A stretch of DNA of 64,000 bases. Source: Strongylocentrotus droebachiensis (lineage: Eukaryota > Echinodermata > Echinoidea > Camarodonta > Strongylocentrotidae). How positions within the stretch are numbered: the stretch's first letter is position 1; each line of letters opens with the position of its first letter. This document shows positions 10,800 through 22,300 of this stretch, piece by piece. A program made the translations under genes and the position numbers. The notes under the pieces were generated by a model. It was not told the DNA's origin. It searched no databases and saw only the letters and a program-made list of their open reading frames with translations. The stretch lies in assembly GCA_035222895.1 (NCBI GenBank), contig JAVYIG010006556.1, positions 52,017 to 116,016 on the forward strand, written 5' to 3'.

Positions 10800-11100
10800 T
10801 CTAGCATGCAAGACTCCGATATGATGCGTATACGTACGTACGTACAGGCTGCTAGTTACGTTGGTGTATCATATAGCTCGAGCTCCCGGGCCGGGACGGC
10901 CGCGCCGGCTATACCGAGTAAATAGAAATAGTACTGCGCATGGCATGCTGATCGCGAGCGACCAGACCATGTGCGCGCTACCCCAAGACCAATACCAGGC
11001 AAACTTTACCCAAGTCTGGTTAAACGTAAGTCTAGTCCCCATCGAAGGTTTCCACTGCCATTTACGCATGCGCGTAATTGACGATGATAGCGTGTACGTT
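10800..11100. promoter_or_regulatory. CpG-rich putative promoter of gene A
   Basis: This stretch is unusually GC- and CpG-rich for the window. It holds a GTACGTACGTAC run, a cluster with CCCGGGCC and GCGCGCCGGC-like steps, and GCATGCGCG near its right end. It lies directly upstream of the gene A start codons. No TATA box is convincing. The assignment rests only on position and composition. Confidence 0.45.
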
Positions 11101-11339
11101 CCATGATCATTACTTACGTAGATTATGTAACTCTATAGGCCTACATGGTTAAGATGGCTCAGTTTTCACAAAAGATAAATCTTGGACTCTTTCAGCATCA
11201 AACTCGCACAAATTCATCGTCGCTTCAACACTCTGTTATTATAATTTTAAAATAGAAGTAAATGGTTACAATTACAGGAGAGATAATTTCAATTTTTCAT
11301 AGCAATATTTACACAGCATATTGTGAGCTAAAGAAAATT

Positions 11340-12790
11340 GAGCTAAATATATTTGGTAAAAGGCGGTGGTCAATTACTACCCTATATAAGCAAACAAAAA
11401 AAGGCGCAAAGTGAAATTGGGTAACAGGCGTTGGTCAAATAGTACCCAATGTATGAGCAAACAAAAATTGAGCAAAGTAAAATTCGGTAAGTGGTGATGG
11501 GTAATTATTACTCAGCATATGAGCAAACACAAATATGGGCAAAATAAATTGGGTAAGGGGCGGTGGTCAATTATTACCCAATTATGAGCAAACAAAAATT
11601 TGAGCAAAGTAAAATCGGGTAAGTGGTGATGGGTAATTATTACTCAGCATATGAGCAAACAAAAATTTGGGCAAAGTAAAATTGGGTAAGAGGCGGTGGT
11701 CATTTATTACCCAATATATGAGCAAACAAAAATTTGAGCAAAGTAAAATTGGGTAAGTGGTGATGGGTAATTATTACTCAGCATAAGAGCAAACAAAAAT
11801 TTGGGCAAAGTAAAATTGGGTAAGAGGCGGTGGTCATTTATTACCCAATATATGAGCAAACAAAAATTTGAGCAAAGTAAAATTGGGTAAGAGGCGGTGG
11901 TCATTTATTACCCAATATATGAGCAAACAAAAATTTGAGCAAAGTAAAATTGGGTAAGTGGTGATGGGTAATTATTACTCAGCATAATTATGAGCAAACA
12001 AAAATTTGAGCAAAGTAAAATTGGGTAAGAGGCGGTGGTCAATTATTACCCAATATATGAGCAAACAAAAATTTGAGCAAAGTAAAATTGGGTAAGAGGC
12101 GGTGGTCATTTATTACCCAATATATGAGCAAACAAAAATTTGAGCAAAGTAAAATTGGGTAAGAGGCGGTGGTCAATTATTACCCAAATATGAGCAAACA
12201 AAATTTGAGCAAAGTCAAATTGGGTAAGTGGTGATGAGTAATATTCCTCAGCATCTAACAATTACCCAACTACTTGGTAAATTGCTCTCAACTCCTTGGA
12301 ACGATGTTGTTGCTAAATGTATAATAATTGGGTAAATATAATGCCCTGAAATAGATTGGGATAAAAATTACCCAACCTTGGAAACGATTTCTCGACCAAC
12401 CATCAGTTGCCCAACGAAATTTACCCAACTCGCAGTGGGAATGTGCCAAAATTACACAACTACAGGCAAAAATTACTCAATCCTAATTTGCAAAATAATG
12501 TTGGTAAATTTCTAGGCGAATTTCTACCCAACCATCAGTTGCCCAACAAAATTTACCCAACTCGCAAAGGAAATGTGGCAAAATTACACAACTACGGGGC
12601 AACTGGTTCCCAACCCTCATTTACCAATACTGTTGGTAAATATCCGCCCAATAATTAAGTAAAAATAATTGCCCAATATTGGTTAAAACACTTAAATGCT
12701 TAAATGGGTAATAATAGCCCAGAATAACGAATTTTTTTAACCAACCAACAATTACCCAACTAAATTTACCCAACATTTTAAGAGTGTGTC
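11340..12790. repeat. GGGTAA-rich element, copy 2, with minisatellite core
   Basis: A larger relative of the 9340-9840 element. The left and middle parts are a tandem array. The right part (12360-12788) carries the words in opposite orientation, TTACCCAA instead of TTGGGTAA, and ends CCCAACATTTTAAGAGTG. Opposed word orientation at the two sides gives the whole block a long imperfect inverted-repeat character. Apparent open frames in it are repeat artefacts. Confidence 0.6.
11345..12245. repeat. 67-bp minisatellite, about 13 units in two variants
   Basis: The word GAGCAAAC recurs at 11455, 11521, 11585, 11653, 11720, 11787, 11854, 11921, 11992, 12059, 12126 and 12192, giving a period near 67 bases. 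One variant has GTGGTGATGGGTAATTATTA before the next unit. The other has GAGGCGGTGGTCATTTATTA. They partly alternate (four A/B steps), then the second form repeats, suggesting spread by unequal exchange of dimers and monomers. Inner units are nearly identical and outer units more diverged. Confidence 0.85.
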
Positions 12791-13590
12791 TGATATACAT
12801 AGGTTTCATTGATGTATCATGTTCGGTTTTGATTTGATTTCATATGCGCATATTAATTAGGTGGACTTGGTTATTTTCACAACTTTTTCATATCTGCAGA
12901 TTCGCAAAAATGGCAAAAATTACTTATTTTGTTTGCTTCTGTTTTCAAAACGGTAATAGATATATGAATTTTCTTTTTTGTATTTTTTACCACCAAGATG
13001 ATATTTTAGTGTCTGATAATTCAATTTATTATTTGTGTCCAAGAAAGTGATGAATTAAGTTGTCAACTTTGTCGAATTTTGCCATTTTTGCCAATTTGAC
13101 CATTTCTGGCAGGTTTTTCGGTAATTTTGCGATATCAAAAAAATGGTATAAAATCACAACGCATTGACCGATTTCAATTCTGTTTTTTGTTTTTTGAAGC
13201 TTTCATAAAGCTTGATCATTTGCAATCATCAAATAACATGTGTTTGTTGTACTTATTTTTGGTGTGCTATACCTACTAATACTAGTTTTTTTTAAGTCGC
13301 TGTTATAATTGAAGCTTAGTTCGCTTTCTCATCTTTGAATATTTTTGTTCTCTTCCTAGATAAGCCTATAATTTCCATAAACAATACTTTAAAAAAAAAA
13401 ATTGTCATTTTTTGTTAAAGAGAAGATTGAGTCCTAGGAAGGGGTAGGAAAAAAATTGTGAGCGTTATCATTGTATTATGCAAGTGTGGAAGAACAGCAG
13501 GTAAAAATGTTCCCTGAAAAGTATGGTTCTTCAAATGCCTCAATATTATAAATATGGCATGTAGCATCATAACATCGGGACGAATTTTTA
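12790..13590. other. AT-rich intergenic stretch, nothing recognised
   Basis: No coding resemblance or clear repeat boundary. The frame at 12844-13050 is low-complexity Phe/Tyr-rich sequence. Confidence 0.4.
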
Positions 13591-13599
13591 TGCCACATG

Positions 13600-13820
13600 T
13601 TCATGTAGTCCCATTCACATCTCTGTGTGTACAGTGCTTAGAATTTTACCAAGAAGAGCCAAATTACCTATCATTTTGATGGTTCCAAAACCTTGCAGTA
13701 CACACCAATACTTATATGCTAGATTGATCAACCTTTTCTGATCGGTTCCATTTCTGAACGATTCCATTTCGGATCGATTCCACAACGTTTCTTTCACAAT
13801 GCAATCGCATGACCAGAACT
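13600..13820 (-). repeat. Dispersed repeat, second copy inverted at 43715-43895
   Basis: Shares long stretches with 43715-43895 in opposite orientation. Examples are TTGTGAAAGAAACGTTGTGG, CAAGGTT, TCATCAAAATGAT and the GTACACA end. Both copies lack coding capacity. The family is unidentified, and each copy is bounded by unrelated sequence. Confidence 0.6.
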
Positions 13821-13879
13821 CAACTTTATTTTTACTGCATGTTCTGACTCGGAATATGTTGAATTTTTTCTAAATTTTA

Positions 13880-14580
13880 TGAAAGAAAGGCGTTTTGTTT
13901 TTTAACATCAACAATTTTTTTCAAAAAATACATGTGTAAACACTTCATCTTCGAAAGAAATTAGGGAATTGTTAAATTTCCAGTATCCTCTACCTCTTTC
14001 AGATTTAGAACACCTAAGACTTAACTTAACTATTTAGTGATCTGTACGATAACCTGGTAGTATATCTGTTTCATTGAAAATAGATCGAAGTTCCTTTGGA
14101 CATGGAAAGAAATTCAAACGAGCTTTTTTTTTTTACTGGAGATGTTCTTCTCCATGTAAACCGTTTTAAGTTTTAATTTTGCTGTCTCCATGGATCAACT
14201 AATTCAAAGTTATTTTTTTAACTTGTCGACTACTTTTTTTAAAGCTTTATATCAAGATAATTATAATCATCCATAACTTGTTTCTCTGGTAAGTTCCAAT
14301 CTCCACATATAATGATGCGTGGATTATCTAAATCAGTTAAAATATTCCCAAAATTTTCGAAAAAGGAAGATTATCTTCATTTGGCCCATACAATGATATC
14401 AATGTAAATCTCAATGAGATCATTTCCAAATCCAAAATCACACAAATTCCTTTAGGATCAATTTCTGTTTTACGTACAGTAAAATCTAATTTTGGGTTGA
14501 ATAAAATGGCAGTTCCCGTGATTGTGAGTTTCCAAAACTGAAAAAATCTATTTTTTTTTTATTTCATCAGCAAATCCTGT
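13880..14580 (-). mobile_element. Relic of a non-LTR retrotransposon endonuclease (L1/Tx1-like)
   Basis: Read on the minus strand, 14560 to 14250 gives GTAILFNPKLDF, then ICVILDLE, ISLYGPNEDNLPFF and IIICGDWNLPE. GDWN is the catalytic Asp-x-Asn motif of APE-type endonucleases. Further along come LVDPWR, FTWRRTSP and a Gly-Tyr-Arg-x-Asp-His-like end in a shifted frame. Then GRGYWKFNNSLIS follows, the hallmark just after the endonuclease in L1-like ORF2. Frameshifts and stops separate these pieces, so the copy is dead. No reverse transcriptase part was found next to it, so it is a fragment. Confidence 0.75.
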
Positions 14581-14649
14581 ATCGGGCAAGGAATAAGGAA
14601 GTTTTTTTAAATGACTATTCACTAGAGGGCGATATTCAATTTGATGACA

Positions 14650-15230
14650 TCATCTGTGGACAACTCTCCATGCCTTTTGTTCATCAAATTTCATGTTTTT
14701 CCTTCTTTCTTGTGGTTGAGATAATCTACTCTCCTGAAAGCAAGGTATAGAATGCAAAATGATATTCTACTTCACATGTTATGAAGTCGGATCAAGAACA
14801 CAAATCAATACGAAGAATACGAAAGAATTGTGAAATGTGTATATTAACTGAACAATAGTGATAGGACATTTGATAATTCAGAGAGTTCAAAGGATTAGGA
14901 GTGCTGGGTGCAATAGGTAAGTACTGATGTTTCAGAAAATGTGGGCGTGGGCAGTTGCCACACCCCACCCCATGACCAAGACAAGTTTAAGATGAATAAA
15001 AGACAGTGAATGGTTTGGTTTGATGATTTATTTTGCCTGACTACTGAAAAAACAACATGTGTATGCTTCTTCAAAGTACATACTTCTAGCAGTTTAATGT
15101 ATGCTACTTATTGTATTTTAATTTGCATTAGCATGTTACTGGTAATATACAATTAATAAAGTAAGAGCGTTTGTTTCGTCTAAATTAAGCAGAATGTTCA
15201 TTTCATATTTCTTATTTATGTTTATTACAT
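14650..15230. other. Intergenic, nothing recognised
   Basis: AT-rich, no convincing exon or repeat ends. Confidence 0.4.
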
Positions 15231-15254
15231 ATCAAATTAAACGTAATTTGTATT

Positions 15255-15312
15255 TGTTTTGTAAAGCGCTTAGAAATTGTATGTGTATACCAGCGCTATA
15301 TAATTTTTTTAG
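15255..15312 (+). repeat. LINE/SINE-type 3' tail
   Basis: GTAAAGCGCTTAGA followed about 20 bases later by CAGCGCTATATAA. This pair is the 3' end shared by many L2/CR1-type LINEs and the SINEs that use them. Only the tail is recognisable. Confidence 0.5.
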
Positions 15313-16590
15313 ATATTATAGTATCAATATGCTTGTAAGCTAGCAGGTTACCGACGGTGGTAGCTTCTCTCTGAGGAATTTAGGATTAATATCTTGCCAG
15401 AGGGCACTGGGGAATCGCCTCCTCATTCCTGAATAATAAATAATAACTTCCCGGTTTTTATCCTACGTTCTATAGCATCACTATAACATTTAGGATGGGG
15501 GCTGGTGCGAACATAGTTTGCTGACAAGATTCTTGCATGATCCTGGCTGTCCAGAACGCCCCCCCCCCAAAGTGGCTGATGCAATTACCTGTATTTGTTT
15601 GTGTATATCTACCTTATATCGAATTGCTATGATGCACACCATGTTTGACATTTTAAAGCAATATGAAGGATATACTCCGAGAATGGTGGGGATGAATGAT
15701 GACATTCTTTATATTAAGAAAATCCAAATGCGCCTTTGCAATCAGACAATGACTTACATCCACATTTGAAATGAAATGGAAAGAAGACTCTGCATATACA
15801 GGACTATCATGATTTTGAGAACGGGTCTGTTTTTTTCCAGACGAGTTATGATGTACAATATTTTCTCTTTTTAGAAAAAGAACGTTGGATATATAAAAAT
15901 TAAAATTGGGATGGGAAAAGAGTCCTTTTTCAAATCATAGCAAGTCTGAGATTTTGTAACCACCGAAACGTAATTATAATGCAACTGAATTTAAATGCAG
16001 CATATCATACACATGTATTTTGGGGGTAAGTATGGAAGAAATCTTGGAGTTATTGAGTCCCCAGAATTGCTTAAGTGTACAATACTTGAAAGATTTTAAA
16101 GAAATAGAGAGAGCACATTCTGGATGGATTTAAGAGCGAGTCCTCCACCCCACCACCTCCATTCTAAAGAAAAGTTGAAATTGAAATCTCCCAAGGTGTG
16201 TTAACAATGCAAACTTGTTCTGAATCTTGAAAGAAATTAAAGCGTTAGACGTTCAGACACTGCTAATTATAAAGATGGAAGTGGGACAAATGTTTAAGAT
16301 TTGAATCAGATGCAATGATGCACAGAATCAAGTTATTTTTTCTTTAACAAAAAAGATGAAGCTTCATTTATGTGATTTCGAAAACTGCGTATTTATTCTT
16401 ACCCCAAAACCCATAGATTTCCAATTCCCTAGCCAAATTAAAAAATATTCAGTAAGATTAAAGTAATAAAAAGTGCTAATTAGATTGTTGTAGATTTGTT
16501 TTAGTTGACATCATTCTCCCTTTCTCTCTATCTAAATCGACGCCTGTACATTACCTTTTATAAGGAGCTACCACTGCCAACACCTGTCAT
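15312..16590. other. Intergenic, nothing recognised
   Basis: Short open frames only. A C-run at about 15562 and a CCACCCCACCACC stretch near 16150 are low complexity. Confidence 0.4.
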
Positions 16591-16594
16591 TTCT

Positions 16595-16985
16595 TTTATA
16601 AAATGTAATGCTTCCTGGGAGAAATTTCAATAGTTTAAACATATTTGTGGTTTACACCCAGTAAATAAGATCGATTGGTCGATCTGTAATTGAAAAAAGC
16701 AAGTCAGAAACAATCTTGGAACCAGCGGGATCTGAACCTGCCATCTGCTGCTTGCCGGGCAGCGACTCTACCACCAGGTCATCACTGGTCCATGGCACAG
16801 TCACGATGAACTAAAAACAAATACCCGAAGCTCTCCTGATTCATTCTGACTTTTAATATCCATTAGTTTGCCATAGGACAAAACTTTTATAAATGTAAAT
16901 GCTTCCTGGGAGATATTTCAATAGTTTAAACATATTTGTGGCTTACACCCAGTAAATAAGATCGATTGATCGATCTGTAATAAAA
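16595..16985 (-). mobile_element. tRNA-derived SINE flanked by about 95-bp direct repeats
   Basis: The reverse complement of 16718-16797 folds as a tRNA-like head. It has a 5-bp anticodon stem GCTGC/GCAGC with a 7-base loop, and GGTTCAGATCC as a slightly altered B box. Flanking it, 16595-16690 and 16885-16980 are direct repeats of one another, sharing CTTCCTGGGAGA, GTTTAAACATATTTGTGG and AAGATCGATTG. The right copy ends in an A-run. The whole is probably a dimeric SINE or two head-to-tail insertions of one SINE. Confidence 0.65.
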
Positions 16986-17399
16986 AAAAAAACAAGTTTT
17001 TAAATATTTTAATGGTTACCTACTAAAACTCGATTTAAACAAACCCAAAGCTTAATCCCAGCAAAGACTATTATGACAAGAAAACATTAAGAAAAAGACA
17101 CGGATGCTTTTTCCCCCTCATCAATACTTTGTTATAAAAGTTTAATATACAATATCAAAACTTCGCTTGAAGAATGACAGATAGTAGGCCTACATGTAGT
17201 AAACGTTAAATATCTAGCCAGGTATTATGTAATGTGCTTTCGATGTTTATGCAGTACGTTGCAAGAGCCAGGAAGTATATTTTTGTTTGGGTTAAACACA
17301 ACACAATGTAACTTTATATGATAACACCATGTTCGTGATTAAGAAACGTGAGATAAATACAATTCAAATCCCTCAAATTCAACCGTTTTTTCCCCTGAC

Positions 17400-17830
17400 A
17401 AATTCATGAATCTGGAAGCAGATAAAACATTTACTTTTAATATTGAGATCCCTCCCTAACCGTTCTCCGTATCAGGGGCCTAATCGGGCCACTCTGGGAA
17501 CTGTTGTGGACATCTTATATCCTTCATCCAAGAAGGTACCTACATACATTGACTATTGTAGTGCTGTATCTGGGGAAGATGTTTGAAGTTTACATAGCTT
17601 GGGCCCTTTCCTTTCGGGCCCTACATCTAGGTCCCCATGAGGCCATATTTACTATTTGAACCACTGTGAATATATAAGGATACATAAGGATGATACCTGC
17701 AAAGTTTGGTTGAATTTTGACCATGCATTTTCAAGGAGAAGATGATCATGTAAAAGGTTTGCGAACGAGGGTCTGGGACGGACGGCAATAGCTCACCTTG
17801 AGCCTCCGGCTCGGGTGAGCTAAAACAAAT
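17400..17830 (+). repeat. Dispersed repeat with GAGCCTCCGGCTC hairpin end
   Basis: The right end, GGACGGACGGCAATAGCTCA then a GAGCC/GGCTC hairpin and GGTGAGCTAAAA, resembles the end of a repeat common in marine invertebrate genomes. TAGCTCACC at 17789 pairs with GGTGAGCTA ending at 17822. The left boundary is uncertain. Confidence 0.5.
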
Positions 17831-18159
17831 ATTGATTATGGTAGTAATCGGGTCAAAAATAGGGACAAGAAGGACCAACAGAAGTGAAGATCACTGTTGT
17901 TTGTTGAGGCTTGAAAGATGTTCTCCGTGATTCGTGGCTTTTGTGTACAAGCCATGGGAGGGAGTAGCCCCCTCCTCCCTCGGCAATAATTGGGCAAGAA
18001 GTCACAACTTTGGCCGAAAGGTATTTACAAGTTAAAGAAAGAAGAGAATAAAGCATCGCTTAGATAATGAAATCAGAGAATCCTTCGTTATTCTTTTTCG
18101 ATAAGCCTAATATACAACAATTACCAGTATTAAAACTGTAACATGCTTTTGATTTGATA

Positions 18160-18240
18160 TTTCTACCTCGGACAGTTTTACCTCGGATATATTTTTACCT
18201 CGAATATTTTTGTACCCCTGACATTTTACCTCGAGCCGAT
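18160..18240 (+). repeat. Short tandem TTTTACCTCG words
   Basis: ACCTCGGA, ACCTCGGATAT, ACCTCGAATATTTTTGTACC and ACCTCGAG follow one another every 20 bases or so, each after a T-run. No function is apparent. Confidence 0.4.
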
Positions 18241-19291
18241 ATTCCAGAGGTGTTTGAATCGCAACGGCGTAAAAAATAGGGGCCCTTAAGACAAAAATGG
18301 CTTCTTGTTAATTATAGTGGAAGGAAACTTTAAACCATCATAATTTTGATGTTATATGAAGAAAATGATATCTACATTTTGATACGAATTTAAACAAAAG
18401 GTAAGATTAAAATGCATTTTTAAGAAATACAAATAATGTAAATGATTTCCAAAAACGTTATTTTCAATATATCAAAATCGAAGAAGTGTATTTTAGTTTA
18501 AACTAAGATTTAACCGATTATGTCAGGTTCAGTTGGAGCTATTCGATCAAGGAACTTTCAATAACCCCTCTGGGGTGGGAAAAACCCTAAAGCAACACCC
18601 GCTGGGGTCATAATGTCCTGCATTGTATGAATGACATGCTTTTTTCATCTACTACCCACTCTTTCTTATCTCTTTACTTTTTATACTTATCTGCGGCCAT
18701 TGGATTCCAGCCTTTGAAAGGCCAACTGACTCTGGTGGCTCCTCCATATGTGTTGTATTGTTTATATATTTTGTTGTATTTATAATATATTGTTGAATGT
18801 ATTTCTTACGAGAATTCGACATACAATGAATGAATGAATAATTTATGATAACCATACTTTATAAATGCTTTTAAATCGTTCCTCAACTCTTTTGAGATGT
18901 TTGAGCCAATGTGATCTGATTACTAAATAGCAGAACCATAGAACCATATGCATAGGTTCTATAGCTATTCAATCCATTGTTGCAAGTCCATGTATTTGCT
19001 ATTAAATAACATTTGTTTCTTCCTAAGTCTGAACTATGGGGCATACCAAAACACCTGCAAACAAGAACAAATTTGATCTTGATATTTTTCTCAACGCTTT
19101 GTTCCGTTTGTCGACAGGATTTTAGCCGTTTTAATATTAATGTAACAGTATAATAGGGTACTACCAAAATGTGATGAAATCTATTCCTTCAAATCTCTTG
19201 GTTTCGTTCATAGAAGAAGACCTTGATTGTTTATACAAATTTTAAAATTGAAAGATACATTTTAATAAAAATACGCTTTAATCATTTTCAG

Positions 19292-19345
19292 TCGATATTG
19301 CAGAAAGAAAAAAAGGGATCTGACGGTTCTTCTGCCGAATCCGAG
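19292..19345 (+). CDS. Gene B beta mini-exon 1
   Basis: Acceptor CATTTTCAG, donor TCCGAG|GTTTGTG, 18 codons, phase 0 at both ends. The peptide is SILQKEKKGSDGSSAESE. It is the most diverged upstream copy and has a strong acceptor. Confidence 0.5.
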
Positions 19346-22300
19346 GTTTGTGTGCCTGAGATTTTCAATTCACTTTGTAATTATATATAATCTTTTTAAA
19401 AATTATTCCCAATATGTCCTTTTTTGTATATGAATTAACATATTTCGTTGCCATAAGTTTAAAAAACATATCATCTTCGTTGAATTAGCGGTTAACGCTA
19501 TATATAATCTTTCAGAAGAGCGAGCTATCCGACACAGAGTAGTATTTCCGAAGTCTTCTTGGAGCTTACGTTTGTTCGAGATTCGCATGCATAACCTAAA
19601 GCCATTGAACACTGTTGCCAAGTCCATGTGTTCTGTTACGTTAAAGAAGATTTATTTCTTTGTATTTTTCTATGGTTGGACAAAGGCATATTAAATTTTA
19701 AAACACGTCCAAAGAATACCATATTTGATTTAGATTTTCTATTCAATGCTTTGTCCTCTCTTTCCACATTCTGTTTTACTCTTGTAACAGTGTAATAGGG
19801 CATAACCAACATTGGATGAAAGCTCTACGTATCAATGTCATGTACCCCCACCCTCCACCAGTATTTTCAGATTTCAGGTTGATATCACTCAAACTCTTTA
19901 GTATTTCCAGAACTTATTTTAATACCCTGATATTCTTTATTAAATAAATCTCATATCAAGGGTAGATCAGGGCCCGTTTCATAAAACTCTCACTGCTGTG
20001 CCAAATCTTGTGAAGGCCGATAGCATGCATTGTTTTTAAAAGCATCAATTGTTATGAGTCAGAAAATATGAAAATATCTACCGTTTAGACATGTGGCAAC
20101 AAAAAATCAGTTATACATATCAGACCAAAAGTTAAATCTCATCTACACCATCTGGACAACCACCGAAAACACAACCACTAACGGCGAGACTGGAACAAGC
20201 AGAACCAAGAAGGGGGGATCGAAACATCCACATACACCTTCACACTCATACCCTCACGCACCCACACACACACGCACACCCGCGCACACACACACACACA
20301 CAGTCACAAGTACCAACATCCTCCCCCACCTAACACACAAACAGTCGAATAAAGGTCTGGTTATTTGATCTTTTGACAGAGCTGTACTAGTTTCAGTTGC
20401 TTCATAGCCTTTTGACAAGGTCTCGTGACTCTGGCTATTTTCCGCCCTAATCAGCGGTTAAGATGAATCTAACCGGCGACGAATAGAGAACTAGAGACCC
20501 GGGGTGAACGCGCGATCGAGTGGAGTTAGCCGCGAGGCCTTACTGCTGGCATGAACTATTCATAACTTTCGATTTATTGACCAACCAGAACGGCCATCTC
20601 CCAGTTGGCTACGTTCGTGATTCGTTCATTATCAAAATATGTAAGAAAATGTAAAGGACGTTAATACGTTTTGCCTATGAGATGAACTTGTAAATGATAT
20701 ATACAAAATATCACATTCAAATCTATTTTACATGCAAAATTACAATAAAATAGGAAGCAATTGATGACTAGGGCTAACAATCATAAGTGAGATAATCGTA
20801 CGTTCCCTGTATATAAAATGAACCGGTCCAACTCGTTTTCGTTCCACGTTATAGCCACTGACCTCTACCACCACTACTGGTAGAGGTCAATGGTTTGCAT
20901 TCGTACTACGTAGGGTTTACTGTGTGTGTGTGTGTGTGTATATGTGTGTGTGTGATGGATAATATATGCTGACATCATGCAATGATACATTCGCTGATTG
21001 GACGCTACCATTTTGTTAGAGAAGTCCAGTCGGAGACAAAAGTTAACATAAGAAATCCAAACCAGATTACTAAAGTTCTTTGGCTGTAGCCACTCGCTCT
21101 GGCGTTCACTCGGGTTTTCGCAATTAAGTCTCTTTTTAGTCGCTCGGTGTCAGATATCATTATCAGACACGAGGCCTTGTCTAAAGGCTACTTGCTTTAG
21201 GGCCTAGTAGATAGCCATCATGTTTTTAACTTTTTCATTTTCCCTCAGTGAAATGGCGAAAAGCGAATTGTGCATTTTCATAATGTTGCCACTTCCTGCA
21301 AAGAGAAATCCAAGATGAACTAATCGGCCACGGCCCCCTCTGAGAGTAGGAGAATTTAATAGCGAAGATAATGAAATGAAAAAAATCTAGGGTAAAACAC
21401 TGGTCTGTGAACCCCATCTTCAGGAGCAATTCAGATATGTAAAATGCTATTTTTTCCTTTAATAATGGAAAAGAAAACGCATTTTGGGGTTAAGATTTGA
21501 TATCAAGATTAATAAAAAGAATTTACACCACATAAAATATCTGGCATTCTGCATGGTCTTCTGAAAAATGACTTGGGGATTCATAAAAACCTGCATGGCA
21601 ATCTTGTGGGCATTTCGATGATTTTTCTGAGGGTTCAAGAAACCTACACTGTTGGTCTCGTGGGCCCGTGTGGTCTGAATAAAAAACAGCGGAACCAGGA
21701 AAAAAAACATGCTAGGTTTATATGGATAACTTGTAGCCATTCGATCTATTGCTGCCGTCCATGTATTTGTTTTTAGAGATGATTCGTTTCTTTCTTAGTC
21801 TGAACTATTGGGCATAAAAACCTCCACACTTGATTTTGATTTGTTTCCCAATGCTTTGTTCCCGCCCTTCACAAGCTCTAGTCGTTTTGATCACATACAA
21901 GTTTTTTTTAGGGAATAACCATAATTTAATGAAATCCTTTATCTAAATTCTCTTGGCTTGGTTCATAGAAGAAAAGCCGGATTGATTATTCAACTTTTCA
22001 ACTTGAAAAAGAGCATCAACTTGGAAAAAAGCATCTGAAAATATCAATTCCCGTTTAGTCCAAATGGAATCAAATTCATGGATTTGAAGATGTCTGAACT
22101 TCTAAACATTATATGAGGCAACGATCTTTATGTAATGCTGACCCCACTGTTTGTGCGTTCAAGATATCTCTCTGAGATTAAGAGAAGCTTAATAATGACC
22201 TCTACTCATCGGACGTAGATGCTTAAACTCTTCTACGTATACAATTTTGAATGAAGATGGAAGGACGTTAAATTCTAATGTAAATATGGTTTAATTTCTA

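Noticed and set aside
11707..11904. Open frame with repeated LLPNFTLPKF
   Set aside because: Shadow of the 67-bp minisatellite.
12407..12658. Open frame with repeated NEIYPTR / NKIYPTR segments
   Set aside because: It is a translation of the TTACCCAA repeat words, not a protein.
16718..16797. tRNA gene on the minus strand
   Set aside because: Acceptor stem and B box are imperfect and it is embedded in a repeat with an A-tail, so it is a SINE head.
20093..20368. Thr/His-rich 91-codon frame
   Set aside because: Produced by the CA microsatellite and flanking ACAACC-rich sequence.
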